Shown here piece by piece: positions 8,810 through 17,279 of a DNA stretch of 64,000 bases. The position numbers and the translations under genes are program-made. The notes beneath the pieces are model-generated. The model worked only from the letters and a program-made list of their open reading frames with translations, was not told the origin of the DNA and searched no databases. Each line of letters opens with the position of its first letter. Position 1 is the stretch's first letter. This DNA comes from Piscinibacter sp. GTDB lineage: Bacteria > Pseudomonadota > Gammaproteobacteria > Burkholderiales > Burkholderiaceae_C. The stretch lies in NCBI GenBank assembly GCA_019635485.1, contig JAHBZL010000001.1, positions 62,001 to 126,000 on the forward strand, read 5' to 3'.

Positions 8810-9475
8810 ATGCGCATCCTGCTCGCCGAAGACGACCCGCTGCTCGGTGACGGCCTGCGCACCGGGCTGCGCCAGCTCGGCTTCCAGGTCGACTGGGTGC
8901 GCGACGGCGAGGCCGCGGACCGTGAACTGCGCGCCGGCGAACATGCCGCCGCGGTGCTCGACCTCGGCCTGCCGCGCCGCGACGGACTCGACGTGCTGCA
9001 CGCCGCCCGCGCCGCAGGGTCCCGGACGCCGGTGCTGGTGCTGACCGCGCGCGACGCCGTGCCGGACCGCATCCGCGGGCTCGACCTCGGTGCCGACGAC
9101 TATGTCGTCAAGCCCGTGGACCTGCACGAACTCGCCGCGCGCCTGCGCGCGCTGGTGCGCCGCGGCAGCGGCCCGGCGCAGGAGTGCCTGCGCGCGCACG
9201 GCGTCGCGCTCGATGTCGCGCAGCGCCGCGTCAGCCGCGACGGGATCGACGTGCCGCTGTCGGCGCGCGAGTTCGACCTGCTGCATGCGCTGATGCGTGC
9301 CGAGGGCCGGGTGCTCTCGCGCGAGCAGCTCGAGCGGCAGATGTACGGCTGGGGCCAGGAGGTCGAGAGCAACGCCGTCGAGGTGCACGTGCACCACCTG
9401 CGGCGCAAGCTGACGCCGGCGCTGATCCAGACCGTGCGTGGGATCGGCTACGCGCTGGCGCGGAGCCCGGAGTGA
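8810..9475 (+). CDS. OmpR-family response regulator
   Basis: A 221-residue two-domain regulator. The receiver domain has LAEDDPLLGDG at the N-terminus, phospho-acceptor Asp51 in AAVLDLGLP, Thr79 and Lys101 in YVVKPVD. A winged-helix DNA-binding domain follows, with REQLERQMYGWG and the terminal IQTVRGIGYAL signature. The resemblance is to the QseB/PmrA group. I use ATG 8810; a TTG at 8804 would add two residues. It overlaps the kinase gene by 4 bp and probably controls the SHP/DHC/cytochrome b operon it sits in. Confidence 0.93.
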   Translation: MRILLAEDDPLLGDGLRTGLRQLGFQVDWVRDGEAADRELRAGEHAAAVLDLGLPRRDGLDVLHAARAAGSRTPVLVLTARDAVPDRIRGLDLGADDYVVKPVDLHELAARLRALVRRGSGPAQECLRAHGVALDVAQRRVSRDGIDVPLSAREFDLLHALMRAEGRVLSREQLERQMYGWGQEVESNAVEVHVHHLRRKLTPALIQTVRGIGYALARSPE

Positions 9476-10809
9476 ACCTGCGCGGTTCGCTGCAGGGCCG
9501 CCTGCTCGGGCTGGTCGTCGGCAGCGTCGTCGCGGTGTGGTTGGCCGCCGCGCTGCTGACCTGGCGGGATGCGCAGCACGAACTCGACGAGTTGCTCGAC
9601 AGCCACCTGGCCCAGGCGGCCGCGCTGCTGGTGGCACGCCAGGCGCACGACCTCGAGGAGGAAGAGGCCTTCGACGCCCCTTCGCTGCACCGCTACGCCA
9701 GCCGCGTGGCCTTCCAGGTCTGGCACGAGGGCCGGCTGACGCTGCGCTCGGCGAATGCCCCGCTGCACCCGATGGGCGGACATGTCCGCGGCTTCGCGAC
9801 GCTCCCGCTCGACGGCCGGCCGTGGCGCGTGTTCGCGGCGGCGGGTGCCGAGCGCGACGTGACCGTCTACGTCGGCGAGCAGCTCGACTCGCGTGCCGCG
9901 ATCCTGCGCGGCGCGCTGCGCGGGCTGCTCGGCCCGCTGCTGCTGGCACTGCCGCCCCTGGCGCTGCTCGCCGGTTGGGCGGTGCGGCGCGGCCTGCGCC
10001 CGCTGCATCGCCTCGGCGCCGAGGTCGCGCTGCGTGACCCGCAGGCCCTGCAGCCGATCGCGACCGGCCCTGCGCTGCTGCCGGCCGAACTGGCACCGCT
10101 GGTCGATGCGCTGAACCGGCTGTTCGGCCGCATCGCGACGCTGCTCGAGTCCGAACGGCGCTTCACCGCCGACGCCGCGCATGAACTGCGCACCCCGATC
10201 GCGGCGATCCGCGCCCAGGCCCAGGTGGCCCTGGGCGCCGACGCGGACGCGCCGACCCGCACGCGCGCGCTGCAGGCGACGCTGCAGGGCTGCGACCGCG
10301 CCGCCCACCTCGTCGACCAGTTGCTGACGCTCGCGCGGCTCGAGGCCGCCGCGCCGGCGGGCCGCGATCCGGTCGACCTGGCGGCCGTGGCACGCGAGGT
10401 GCTGGCCGCGCTGGCCCCGGCAGCGCTTGCACGCGACCAGCAGCTCGCGCTCGAGGCCTCCGCGCCCTGTCCGCTGCCCGGCCACGCGGCACTGCTGGCG
10501 GTGCTGGTGCGCAACCTGGCCGACAACGCGCTGCGCTACAGCCCGGACGGCGCGCGCATCGACGTGGCGGTCGAGCGGGCCGGGACCGGCGTGCGGCTGC
10601 GGATCGAGGACAGCGGCCCCGGCCTCGCGGAGCCGGACCGCCGCCGCCTCGGCGAGCGCTTCTTCCGCGTGGCCGGCCACGCGGCGAGCGGCTCGGGGCT
10701 GGGCTGGTCGATCGTGCGCCGCATCGCCGAGGCCCATGGCGCCACGGTCACCACGGCGCGCTCGGCGGCACGCGGCGGGCTGGCGGTCGAGGTCGTGTTC
10801 CCGGCCTGA
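9472..10809 (+). CDS. sensor histidine kinase (QseC-like)
   Basis: A 445-residue membrane kinase starting at GTG 9472, which overlaps the regulator stop as GTGA. It has a transmembrane helix at about 12-30, a periplasmic sensor region to about 145 and a second helix at about 152-171. The phospho-acceptor His237 lies in FTADAAHELRTPIAAI. NLADNALRYSPDG, EDSGPGL and GSGLGWSIV are the N, G1 and G2 boxes. Longer in-frame readings run through the regulator gene and are artefacts. The periplasmic part is acidic (DLEEEEAFD). The ligand is unknown but the operon suggests a redox or gas-related signal. Confidence 0.92.
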   Translation: MNLRGSLQGRLLGLVVGSVVAVWLAAALLTWRDAQHELDELLDSHLAQAAALLVARQAHDLEEEEAFDAPSLHRYASRVAFQVWHEGRLTLRSANAPLHPMGGHVRGFATLPLDGRPWRVFAAAGAERDVTVYVGEQLDSRAAILRGALRGLLGPLLLALPPLALLAGWAVRRGLRPLHRLGAEVALRDPQALQPIATGPALLPAELAPLVDALNRLFGRIATLLESERRFTADAAHELRTPIAAIRAQAQVALGADADAPTRTRALQATLQGCDRAAHLVDQLLTLARLEAAAPAGRDPVDLAAVAREVLAALAPAALARDQQLALEASAPCPLPGHAALLAVLVRNLADNALRYSPDGARIDVAVERAGTGVRLRIEDSGPGLAEPDRRRLGERFFRVAGHAASGSGLGWSIVRRIAEAHGATVTTARSAARGGLAVEVVFPA

Positions 10810-10822
10810 CGCCGCGGGCCGG

Positions 10823-12109
10823 TCAGGCGCGTTCGAACCAGCGCCGCGCGAACACGCCGAGCCCCGTGGCCACGCTCGCGAAGCGGTCACCACGCACCGC
10901 CTGCGCGGCCGGGAACGCCGCCGCGATGCGCTGTGCGAGCACGCGCAGGCCGGTCGAGCCGCCGGTGAAGTACAGCGCGTCGACCTGCGCTGGCGCCAGG
11001 CCGGCCCGTCGCACGGTCTCGCGCGCCGCGGCGACGATGCGCTCCAGGTCGGCATCGAGCGCCTCCAGCGCGCCGGCCTCGTCGAGCTCGGCCGTCAGCC
11101 CGGACTCGACGTGCGACAGGTCGATGCGCGTGCGGCCGCCTTCCGCCACCTCGATCTTGGCCGCTTCGGCGCGCGCCGCCAGTTCGTGCCCGAGCCGTTC
11201 GGTGACGACGGTCATCAGGCGGTCGTGCTGGCGCGGGTCGGCGTAGAACCCCCGCATGCCGCGCAGTTCGACCACGCGCTGCGGGCTGTACACGGTGTTG
11301 ATCAGGTGCCAGGTGGCGAGGTCGAAGTACACCGCGCTGGGTACCTCGCGCGGCGCGGCGCCGGCGATGCTCGGTCCGTAGGCGCCGTAGCCGAAGGCCG
11401 GCAGGATCGCGGCCAGCTCGACGCGGCGGTCGAAGTCGGTGCCGGCGATGTGCACGCCGTGGTTGGCCAGGATGTCGTCCTTGCGCTCCAGCCGCGGGGC
11501 CCGTGCGGGACCGACGCGCACCAGCGAGAAGTCCGAGGTGCCGCCGCCGATGTCGGCGACCAGCACGCGCTGCTCTTCCGACACGCCGCGCTCGTAGTCG
11601 AAGGCGGCGGCGATCGGCTCGTACTGGAAGTGGATGTCGGTGAAGCCGACGGCCCGGGCCGCCGACGCCAGCGCCGCCTGCGCCTGCGCGTCGCGCGCGG
11701 GCTCGTCGTCGACGAAGTAGACCGGCCGGCCGAGCACGACACGCTCGATCGGCGCCCCGGCCGCCGCCTCGGCGCAGCGCTTCAGGTGCCGCAGGTAGCC
11801 GGCGACGATGTCCAGGTAGCGCACGCCGCGCCCGCCGCCGACGTCGGTGGTCTGCTCGATCAGGCTGCTGCCGAGGATGCTCTTCATCGAGCGCATCAGG
11901 CGGCCGTCCAGCCCGTCCACGTAGGCCGCCACGGCGGCCCGGCCGAAGGCGCGCGGCGGGCCGTCGTGCTCCGGCCCGTCGACGAAATAGAACACCGCCG
12001 TCGGCATGGTCGGATACCCCGGTTCCAGCTCGACCAGGCGCATACCCGACCCGGCATCAGGGACGGCCACGGCGGAATTGGACGTGCCGAAGTCGATGGC
12101 GCAGTACAT
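10823..12109 (-). CDS. yegD: Hsp70-family protein, YegD-like
   Basis: A 428-residue actin-fold ATPase of the YegD branch of Hsp70 proteins. The N-terminal phosphate-1 motif is CAIDFGTSNSAVAV, the phosphate-2 motif is LVADIGGGTSDFSLV, and YFTGGSTGL is the adenosine-binding segment. Unlike DnaK, it has no peptide-binding domain of usual length, so it is unlikely to be a general chaperone. ATG 12109 begins directly with MYCAIDFG; earlier in-frame codons overlap the divergent sigma gene. It is 74 bp from that gene on the other strand. Its role is unknown. Confidence 0.88.
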   Translation of the reverse strand: MYCAIDFGTSNSAVAVPDAGSGMRLVELEPGYPTMPTAVFYFVDGPEHDGPPRAFGRAAVAAYVDGLDGRLMRSMKSILGSSLIEQTTDVGGGRGVRYLDIVAGYLRHLKRCAEAAAGAPIERVVLGRPVYFVDDEPARDAQAQAALASAARAVGFTDIHFQYEPIAAAFDYERGVSEEQRVLVADIGGGTSDFSLVRVGPARAPRLERKDDILANHGVHIAGTDFDRRVELAAILPAFGYGAYGPSIAGAAPREVPSAVYFDLATWHLINTVYSPQRVVELRGMRGFYADPRQHDRLMTVVTERLGHELAARAEAAKIEVAEGGRTRIDLSHVESGLTAELDEAGALEALDADLERIVAAARETVRRAGLAPAQVDALYFTGGSTGLRVLAQRIAAAFPAAQAVRGDRFASVATGLGVFARRWFERA

Positions 12110-12183
12110 GGCGGGCGGTGTCCGGCGCAAAAAGGGGCGCGATTGTAGGCCGTCAAAGCGAGCGTCTACACTCGCGCACTTCC

Positions 12184-12762
12184 ATGGCCACCACCAACGA
12201 CGATCTCGCCCGCTGGCTTGCCCGCGTCGCCTTGCGCGACCGGGCGGCGTTCGAACAGGTCTACCGGGCCACCTCGGCGCATCTCCTGTCGGTGGCGTTC
12301 CGTATATTGAACCAGCGGGAACGCGCCGAAGAGATCCTCCAGGAAGCATTCATGAACGTCTGGCACAACGCCGCCAGCTACAACGCCAACGTGGCCAGCC
12401 CGATGACGTGGCTGATCAACATCGTGCGCAACAAGGCGATCGATGCGCTGCGCTCGGGCAAGACCGAGCGCGGCAGCACCGTCGAGCTGGACGACGAGGC
12501 GATGCAGATCGCGGCCGACGAGTCGCAGCAGCCGCACCGGCTGCTCGAGGAGCAGCTGCGGCGCCTGAAGATCGACGGCTGCATGAGCGAATTGACCGCG
12601 CAGCAGCGCCAGGCGCTCGCGCTGGCCTACTACAGCGGGCTGGTGCACACCGAGATCGCCGCGTCGATCGGCGCGCCGCTCGGGACCGTGAAGGCCTGGG
12701 TGCGCCGCGGCCTGGACAAGCTGAAGGGCTGCCTCGAGGCGGCCGGGATGGCGCCGGCATGA
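12184..12762 (+). CDS. ECF RNA polymerase sigma factor
   Basis: A 192-residue sigma-70 family factor. Region 2 includes AFEQVYRATSAHLLSVAFR and the core-binding EEILQEAFMNVW. Region 4 is LTAQQRQALALAYYSGLVH followed by the helix-turn-helix ending GTVKAWVRRGLDKLKG. ATG 12184 is used; the upstream in-frame stretch belongs to the yegD intergenic region. The stop overlaps the start of the anti-sigma gene (ATGA), the standard arrangement for translationally coupled sigma/anti-sigma pairs. Resemblance is to the SigK-like group. The target promoters are unknown. Confidence 0.93.
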   Translation: MATTNDDLARWLARVALRDRAAFEQVYRATSAHLLSVAFRILNQRERAEEILQEAFMNVWHNAASYNANVASPMTWLINIVRNKAIDALRSGKTERGSTVELDDEAMQIAADESQQPHRLLEEQLRRLKIDGCMSELTAQQRQALALAYYSGLVHTEIAASIGAPLGTVKAWVRRGLDKLKGCLEAAGMAPA

Positions 12763-13496
12763 ACTACCTGGCGCCGGAGCGGCTGGACAAGCTGGCGCGC
12801 GAGTACGCGCTCGGCACGCTGCAGGGCCGCGCGCGGCGACGCTTCGAGCGCGTGCTGCTGCAGAGCCCGGCGGCCGGCCTGGCCGTCGGCGTCTGGCAGG
12901 AACGGCTCGGCCTGCTGGCCGCCGCCGTGCCGCCGATGGTGCCCAGCGGCGCCGTCTGGCAGCGCCTCGAACAGCGCCTGTTCCCGGAGAGCGCGCCGGC
13001 GCCGGCCGCCACCGGTTCCCGCTGGGGCTGGCTGGGCGCGCTGCTGTCCGGCCGGACACTCGGCGGCGCCCTGGCCGGTGTGCTGCTGTGCGTGCTGCTG
13101 CTGCGATCCCAGCCCGGGCTGGTCGGCCTGGAGCCGCAGATCGACGGGTTGCCGGCGAGCTACGTCGGCCTGCTGACCGATCCGGACGGCAAGCCGACGG
13201 TGCTGGCGAGTTCGCGCCGTCAGGGCCGCGTGCTGACCGTGAAGATGCTGCAGCCGGTGAGCGTGCCGAGCGGCCAGGTGGCCCAGCTGTGGGCGCTGCC
13301 GAAGGAGGGCGCACCGTTCCCGGTCGCCGTCGTGCCGGGCAGCGGCTCGGCCCAGGTGACGCTCGCGGACACGTCGGAGAAGCTGTTCTTCAGCGTGCCG
13401 CGCCTGGCGGTCAGCTTCGAGTCGAAGCCGGCGCAGGCCGGCGACCAGCCCTCCGGCGACTTCGTGCTGACCGGCAACTGCGTCAAGCTCTGGTAG
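12759..13496 (+). CDS. anti-sigma factor, RskA-like
   Basis: A 245-residue membrane protein. Its cytoplasmic N-terminal region (EYALGTLQGRARRRFERVL) resembles the sigma-binding segment of RskA-type anti-sigma factors. One transmembrane helix lies at about 93-110 (GGALAGVLLCVLLLR), followed by a periplasmic C-terminal domain with an AQLWALPKEG-like signature typical of RskA. It starts at the ATG overlapping the sigma stop. It should hold the upstream sigma factor at the membrane until a signal triggers release. No zinc-binding HxxxCxxC motif is seen, so it belongs to the non-ZAS class. Confidence 0.88.
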   Translation: MNYLAPERLDKLAREYALGTLQGRARRRFERVLLQSPAAGLAVGVWQERLGLLAAAVPPMVPSGAVWQRLEQRLFPESAPAPAATGSRWGWLGALLSGRTLGGALAGVLLCVLLLRSQPGLVGLEPQIDGLPASYVGLLTDPDGKPTVLASSRRQGRVLTVKMLQPVSVPSGQVAQLWALPKEGAPFPVAVVPGSGSAQVTLADTSEKLFFSVPRLAVSFESKPAQAGDQPSGDFVLTGNCVKLW

Positions 13497-13591
13497 CCGC
13501 CGCGCCGGTGCGTCCGGCACGGCGGGTCGGTCCGTATGTAGGGCATGGCATCGATGGCGATGCCTGCCATGCAAACCGAGAGGACACAGCC

Positions 13592-14074
13592 ATGAAGACC
13601 CCCCTGCTGCAACGCCTGCTGGCCGCCGCCGCGATCGCCTCCGCCCTGGGCAGCGCCACTGCCGCCGACTACACGCCGACCGTGCCGAGCGCCCCCGACA
13701 AGCTGTCCACCGCCCGCGCCCGCATCGCCGACGGCCAGTTCGCCGCCGCGATCGAGGAGCTCAAGCGTGTCAACGACCCGGCCAGCGCCGACTGGAACAA
13801 CCTGATGGGCTACACCCATCGCAAGTCCAAGACGCCCGACTACGCCGCCGCCGAGCGCTACTACGACGAGGCGCTGCGCCTCGAGCCGGCGCACCGCGGC
13901 GCGCTGGAGTATTCCGGCGAGCTCTACCTGACGGTCGGCAACCTCGGCAAGGCGGAACAGCGCCTGGCCGCGCTGGACAAGGCCTGCTTCCTGCCGTGCG
14001 ACGAGTACAGCCAGCTGAAGAAGGCCATCGCCAGCTACAAGGCGAACGGCAACCGCGTCGTCGCGGCGCCCTGA
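13592..14074 (+). CDS. exported tetratricopeptide-repeat protein
   Basis: A 160-residue protein with a signal peptide cleaved after about ALGSATA (residue 24). It has two to three helical TPR-like repeats: ARARIADGQFAAAIEELKRV, AERYYDEALRLEPAHRG and the ELYLTVGNLGKAEQRLAAL segment. A GAGAGGA site precedes the ATG. Being 95 bp downstream of the anti-sigma gene, it may be part of the sigma regulon. It probably works as a periplasmic scaffold. Two cysteines (CFLPC) near the end could form a disulfide. Confidence 0.85.
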   Translation: MKTPLLQRLLAAAAIASALGSATAADYTPTVPSAPDKLSTARARIADGQFAAAIEELKRVNDPASADWNNLMGYTHRKSKTPDYAAAERYYDEALRLEPAHRGALEYSGELYLTVGNLGKAEQRLAALDKACFLPCDEYSQLKKAIASYKANGNRVVAAP

Positions 14075-14102
14075 GTCGTTCGCGATAAGGCCGGCGTGCA
14101 CA

Positions 14103-15677
14103 ATGCGCCGGTCCATGCAGCGCCGCGACCTGCTCGCCCGACTCAGCCGCCAGGCCGCGGCCCTCGCCCTCGGCAGCCTGTTCGGCCCGGGGGCGGCGGC
14201 ACAGGCGCCGGCGATCCGCCGCGTGGGCGCCGAGTACCCGTTCACGCTCGGCGTCGCGAGCGGCATGCCGCGGCCGGATTCGGTGACGCTGTGGACGCGG
14301 CTCGCGCCGCGTCCGCACGAGCCGGGCGGCGGGCTCGATCCGCTGCCACGGCTCGTGCGCTGGGAACTCGCCGAGGACGACCACTTCTCGACCGGCCTGC
14401 GCGCCGGCACGGTGACGGCGCTGCCGGAGCACGCCCACAGCGTGCACGTCAACGTACGTGGCCTGGAGTCCGACCGCGTCTGGTTCTACCGCTTCCTCGC
14501 CGACGAGGCGGCCAGCCCGATCGGCCGGACCCGCACGGCGCCGGCAGCGGACGCGGCGGTGGCGCGGCTGCGCTTCGCGCTGGCCTCCTGCCAGCACTAC
14601 GAGCAGGGCTGGTACGCGGCACACCGCGAGATCGCCGCGCGCGAACTGGACTTCGTGCTGTTCGTCGGCGACTACATCTACGAGACCAACCGGCCGCGTG
14701 ACCGGGTCCGCCGCCATGAGGGGCCCCCGCCGGTCACGCTCGAGGGCTACCGGGCGCGTCACGCGACCTACAAGCTGGACGCCGACCTGCGCGCCGCGCA
14801 CGCAGCCCACCCCTGGCTGCTGATCTGGGACGACCACGAGGTCGAGAACGACTACGCCGGCGAAGCCGGCGCGGAGGAGCCCGAGGACTTCCTGCGCCGC
14901 CGCAGCGCGGCCTACAAGGCCTACTTCGAGCACCAGCCGGTGACGCCCACGCTGCCGCCGCCGGGTGGGGCCTTCCGCCTGCACGACCGCTACAGCTGGG
15001 GCCGGCTGGCCGACCTGTGGCTGCTGGATGGGCGCCAGTACCGCAGCCCGCAGGCCTGCGACCCGCCGGGCCGCGCTGGGGGACGGGTGCTGTCCGGCTG
15101 CGACGGCCTGGACGATCCCGGCCGCAGCGTGTTCGGCACGGCCCAGGAGGCCTGGTTCGATGCCGGGCTCGCTGCCAGCCGGGCGCCCTGGAAACTGGCA
15201 GCCCAGGGCAGCCAGATCAGCGGCGGCGCAATCGACACGCCGCTCGGCCGCCGCTTCTTCAGCGACGGCTGGGACGGTTACCCCGCGGCGCGCAGGCGGC
15301 TGCTGCGCAGTGCGGCGACGCACGGCGCAGACAGCGGGGTGGTGTTCCTCGGCGGCGACGTGCATCGGCATGTCGCCGCGGACCTGCGCGCGCGCCCGGG
15401 CGAACCCGGCTCGCCGGTGGTCGCGGGCGAGTTCGTCTGCAGTTCCGTCACCAGCCGTGGCCTGACGGATGCGCTGACCGCGCTGATGCGCTCGTCGAAC
15501 CCGGACATCGCCCATGCCCGCAGCGACGAGCGCGGCTACGCCCTGCTCGAGATCGACCGCGAGGCGGCCCGCTGCGACTTCCGGGCCACGCCCCATCCGG
15601 CCACCGAGGGCGCGCACCTCTCCAGCCAGGCCCGATTTGCCGTCGAAGCCGGGCAGCCCGGTGTGCAGCGCGACTGA
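14103..15677 (+). CDS. phoD: alkaline phosphatase D family protein
   Basis: A 524-residue PhoD-type metallophosphatase/phosphodiesterase. The N-terminus QRRDLLARLSRQAAALALGS looks like a twin-arginine signal, so it is probably exported folded. Metal-ligand motifs are LFVGDYIYE, WDDHEVENDY and the late GGDVHRHVAA. The N-terminal TLGVASGMPRPDSVTLWTRL is the conserved PhoD N-domain. An ATG at 14115 would give a slightly shorter form. It follows the TPR gene by 28 bp. The family releases phosphate from phosphodiesters, with iron and calcium in the active site. Confidence 0.92.
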   Translation: MRRSMQRRDLLARLSRQAAALALGSLFGPGAAAQAPAIRRVGAEYPFTLGVASGMPRPDSVTLWTRLAPRPHEPGGGLDPLPRLVRWELAEDDHFSTGLRAGTVTALPEHAHSVHVNVRGLESDRVWFYRFLADEAASPIGRTRTAPAADAAVARLRFALASCQHYEQGWYAAHREIAARELDFVLFVGDYIYETNRPRDRVRRHEGPPPVTLEGYRARHATYKLDADLRAAHAAHPWLLIWDDHEVENDYAGEAGAEEPEDFLRRRSAAYKAYFEHQPVTPTLPPPGGAFRLHDRYSWGRLADLWLLDGRQYRSPQACDPPGRAGGRVLSGCDGLDDPGRSVFGTAQEAWFDAGLAASRAPWKLAAQGSQISGGAIDTPLGRRFFSDGWDGYPAARRRLLRSAATHGADSGVVFLGGDVHRHVAADLRARPGEPGSPVVAGEFVCSSVTSRGLTDALTALMRSSNPDIAHARSDERGYALLEIDREAARCDFRATPHPATEGAHLSSQARFAVEAGQPGVQRD

Positions 15678-15828
15678 CGGCGCGCGAGGGATGCCGTCGC
15701 ATCGGCCCGACGCATCGGGACACAAATTGCACGGTTGCGGTGCCCTTGATCCGGGCATCGATGCCGCTGCCACGGCCCACACTGCATGATGAAAGCATCG
15801 TGGTCGCGCTGGAAAGCGGGGTGGTGTC

Positions 15829-16035
15829 GTGAACAAGCCGTCGTCGTCGAGTCCCTGGTGGTCTTCGTTCGGATTTGGCAAGCGCGAGGCACCGCCCGAC
15901 ACGGATTACGCAGACATGGGGACGGCGTTCGGACTCGACGCCAGTATGCCGTCGCTGCCCGCCGAGGACGAACCACAGGCCGCCCCGGACGCCAAGGCGC
16001 AGAAGCCTGGCGCCACCCGCAAGCCGACGCGCTGA
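15829..16035 (+). CDS. small hypothetical protein (68 aa)
   Basis: A 68-residue ORF with a GTG start, rich in Ser, Pro, Ala and acidic residues and likely disordered, with no membrane segment. A short WWSSFGFGK motif is the only distinctive feature. An AAAGCGGGG stretch upstream could serve as a weak ribosome-binding site. It lies alone between phoD and the TetR gene with about 150 bp upstream and 112 bp downstream. I recognise no family. Overlapping open frames on both strands make the call uncertain. Confidence 0.4.
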   Translation: MNKPSSSSPWWSSFGFGKREAPPDTDYADMGTAFGLDASMPSLPAEDEPQAAPDAKAQKPGATRKPTR

Positions 16036-16147
16036 CGCGCCACCGGTCGCGATAGCCCGCGACCATCCGGTTGCTCGGCGACCCGGTCGATTCCGGGCTG
16101 ACCCAGGAGTCGGCGCCGATCGGGTGCCGGCATAGAATCGCGTGATC

Positions 16148-16759
16148 ATGGCGAAGCTGCCCTTCCGTCAGCAGGTGCTGAAGGCGCGCGAGGACGCGAT
16201 CGTGGCCTCGGTGAACCGCCTGCTCGCCGAAAAAGGCTTCGACCTGATGACGGTCGACGAGGTTGCCGCCGACGTCGGCATCGCCAAGGCCAGCCTCTAC
16301 AAGCACTTCACGTCGAAGGAGGAGCTTGCCGCTGCCGCGATGGTCCGCGTGCTCGAGCGCGCGCTGGCCTTCCTGGACGGGCTGCGCAGCGACGTGCAGG
16401 CCAGCCCGCTGGAGCAGCTGAAGGCGGTGGCGCGCTGGGCCATGCAGGTGCAGCTGGCCGGCGAGATGCCGTCGCTGCCGTCGCAGAACTCCAGCCTGCG
16501 CGCCGTGCTGGTGACCCACAAGGTCTACCTCGACCGGCTGATGGAGGTGAGCGACCGGCTCGGTGCCTGGATCACGGCCGCGCAGCAGCGGGGCGAGATC
16601 GACCCGGCCCTGCCCGGGGAACTGGTGCTCTACACCCTGTTCGCGCGGGCCTGCGACCCGGTGCTGGGCCTGCTCAAGCTGGGTGGCCAGTACAACGACG
16701 AACGCATCATCGAACTGCTCCTGGCCACCTGCTTCGACGGCCTGCGCTCGCGCGCCTGA
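16148..16759 (+). CDS. TetR/AcrR-family transcriptional regulator
   Basis: A 203-residue regulator. The N-terminal helix-turn-helix spans FDLMTVDEVAADVGIAKASLYKHF, a standard TetR signature. The rest is a helical ligand-binding domain with YLDRLMEVSDRLGAWI and LARACDPVLGLLKLGG-type segments. ATG 16148 is used; a GTG at 16142 would add two residues. No obvious target gene is divergent. The universal stress gene is convergent 16 bp away, so the regulator may act on itself or elsewhere. Confidence 0.92.
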   Translation: MAKLPFRQQVLKAREDAIVASVNRLLAEKGFDLMTVDEVAADVGIAKASLYKHFTSKEELAAAAMVRVLERALAFLDGLRSDVQASPLEQLKAVARWAMQVQLAGEMPSLPSQNSSLRAVLVTHKVYLDRLMEVSDRLGAWITAAQQRGEIDPALPGELVLYTLFARACDPVLGLLKLGGQYNDERIIELLLATCFDGLRSRA

Positions 16760-16775
16760 CCGGCGCCGGCGTCGG

Positions 16776-17198
16776 TCAGCGGATCAGCAGCGTCGGCGTG
16801 TGGCAGCCGGCGAGCACCTTGTTGGTGACCGAGCCGAGCACGAGGTTGCCGAGCGTGCCGTGGCCATGCGAGCCCATCACGAGCAGATCGAAGTCCTGCG
16901 CGCCGGCCACTTTCGCGATCACATCGGCCGCGTGCCCGACCTTGCTGACATAGGTGGCCTCGATGCCCTGCTTCTTGAAGAAGGTCCGGATCGGCTTGAA
17001 GACCGCCTCGCTGGTCTCGGCGTAGTAGTCCTTCAGCACGGCACGATCCATCACGGCCGCCGCGCGCGCCGGCACCGCCGCCACGACGTTGAGCACCGTG
17101 TAGTCGTGCAGGTTGCCCAGCCATTCGTCGTGCGCCGCCAGGTAGGCCAGCATGCGCTTCGTGTACGAGCTGCCGTCGGCGGCGATCAGGATCTTCAT
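16776..17198 (-). CDS. universal stress protein (UspA family)
   Basis: A 140-residue single-domain USP. The N-terminus MKILIAADGSSYTKRML carries the ATP-site Asp. The C-terminal GSHGHGTLGNLVLGSVTNKV matches the G-2x-G-9x-G-[ST] ATP-binding pattern. Proteins of this type bind ATP and help survival under stress or anoxia. It lies 81 bp downstream of the porin gene on the same strand and may be read from the same transcript or from its own promoter. Confidence 0.93.
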   Translation of the reverse strand: MKILIAADGSSYTKRMLAYLAAHDEWLGNLHDYTVLNVVAAVPARAAAVMDRAVLKDYYAETSEAVFKPIRTFFKKQGIEATYVSKVGHAADVIAKVAGAQDFDLLVMGSHGHGTLGNLVLGSVTNKVLAGCHTPTLLIR

Positions 17199-17279
17199 GC
17201 GCTCTCCAGGCGAGGTACGGAGGGGCGCAGTCTCGCACAGGCGGCCCCCGCCGCCTTGACCGCGCTCAAGCTGCCGGGC

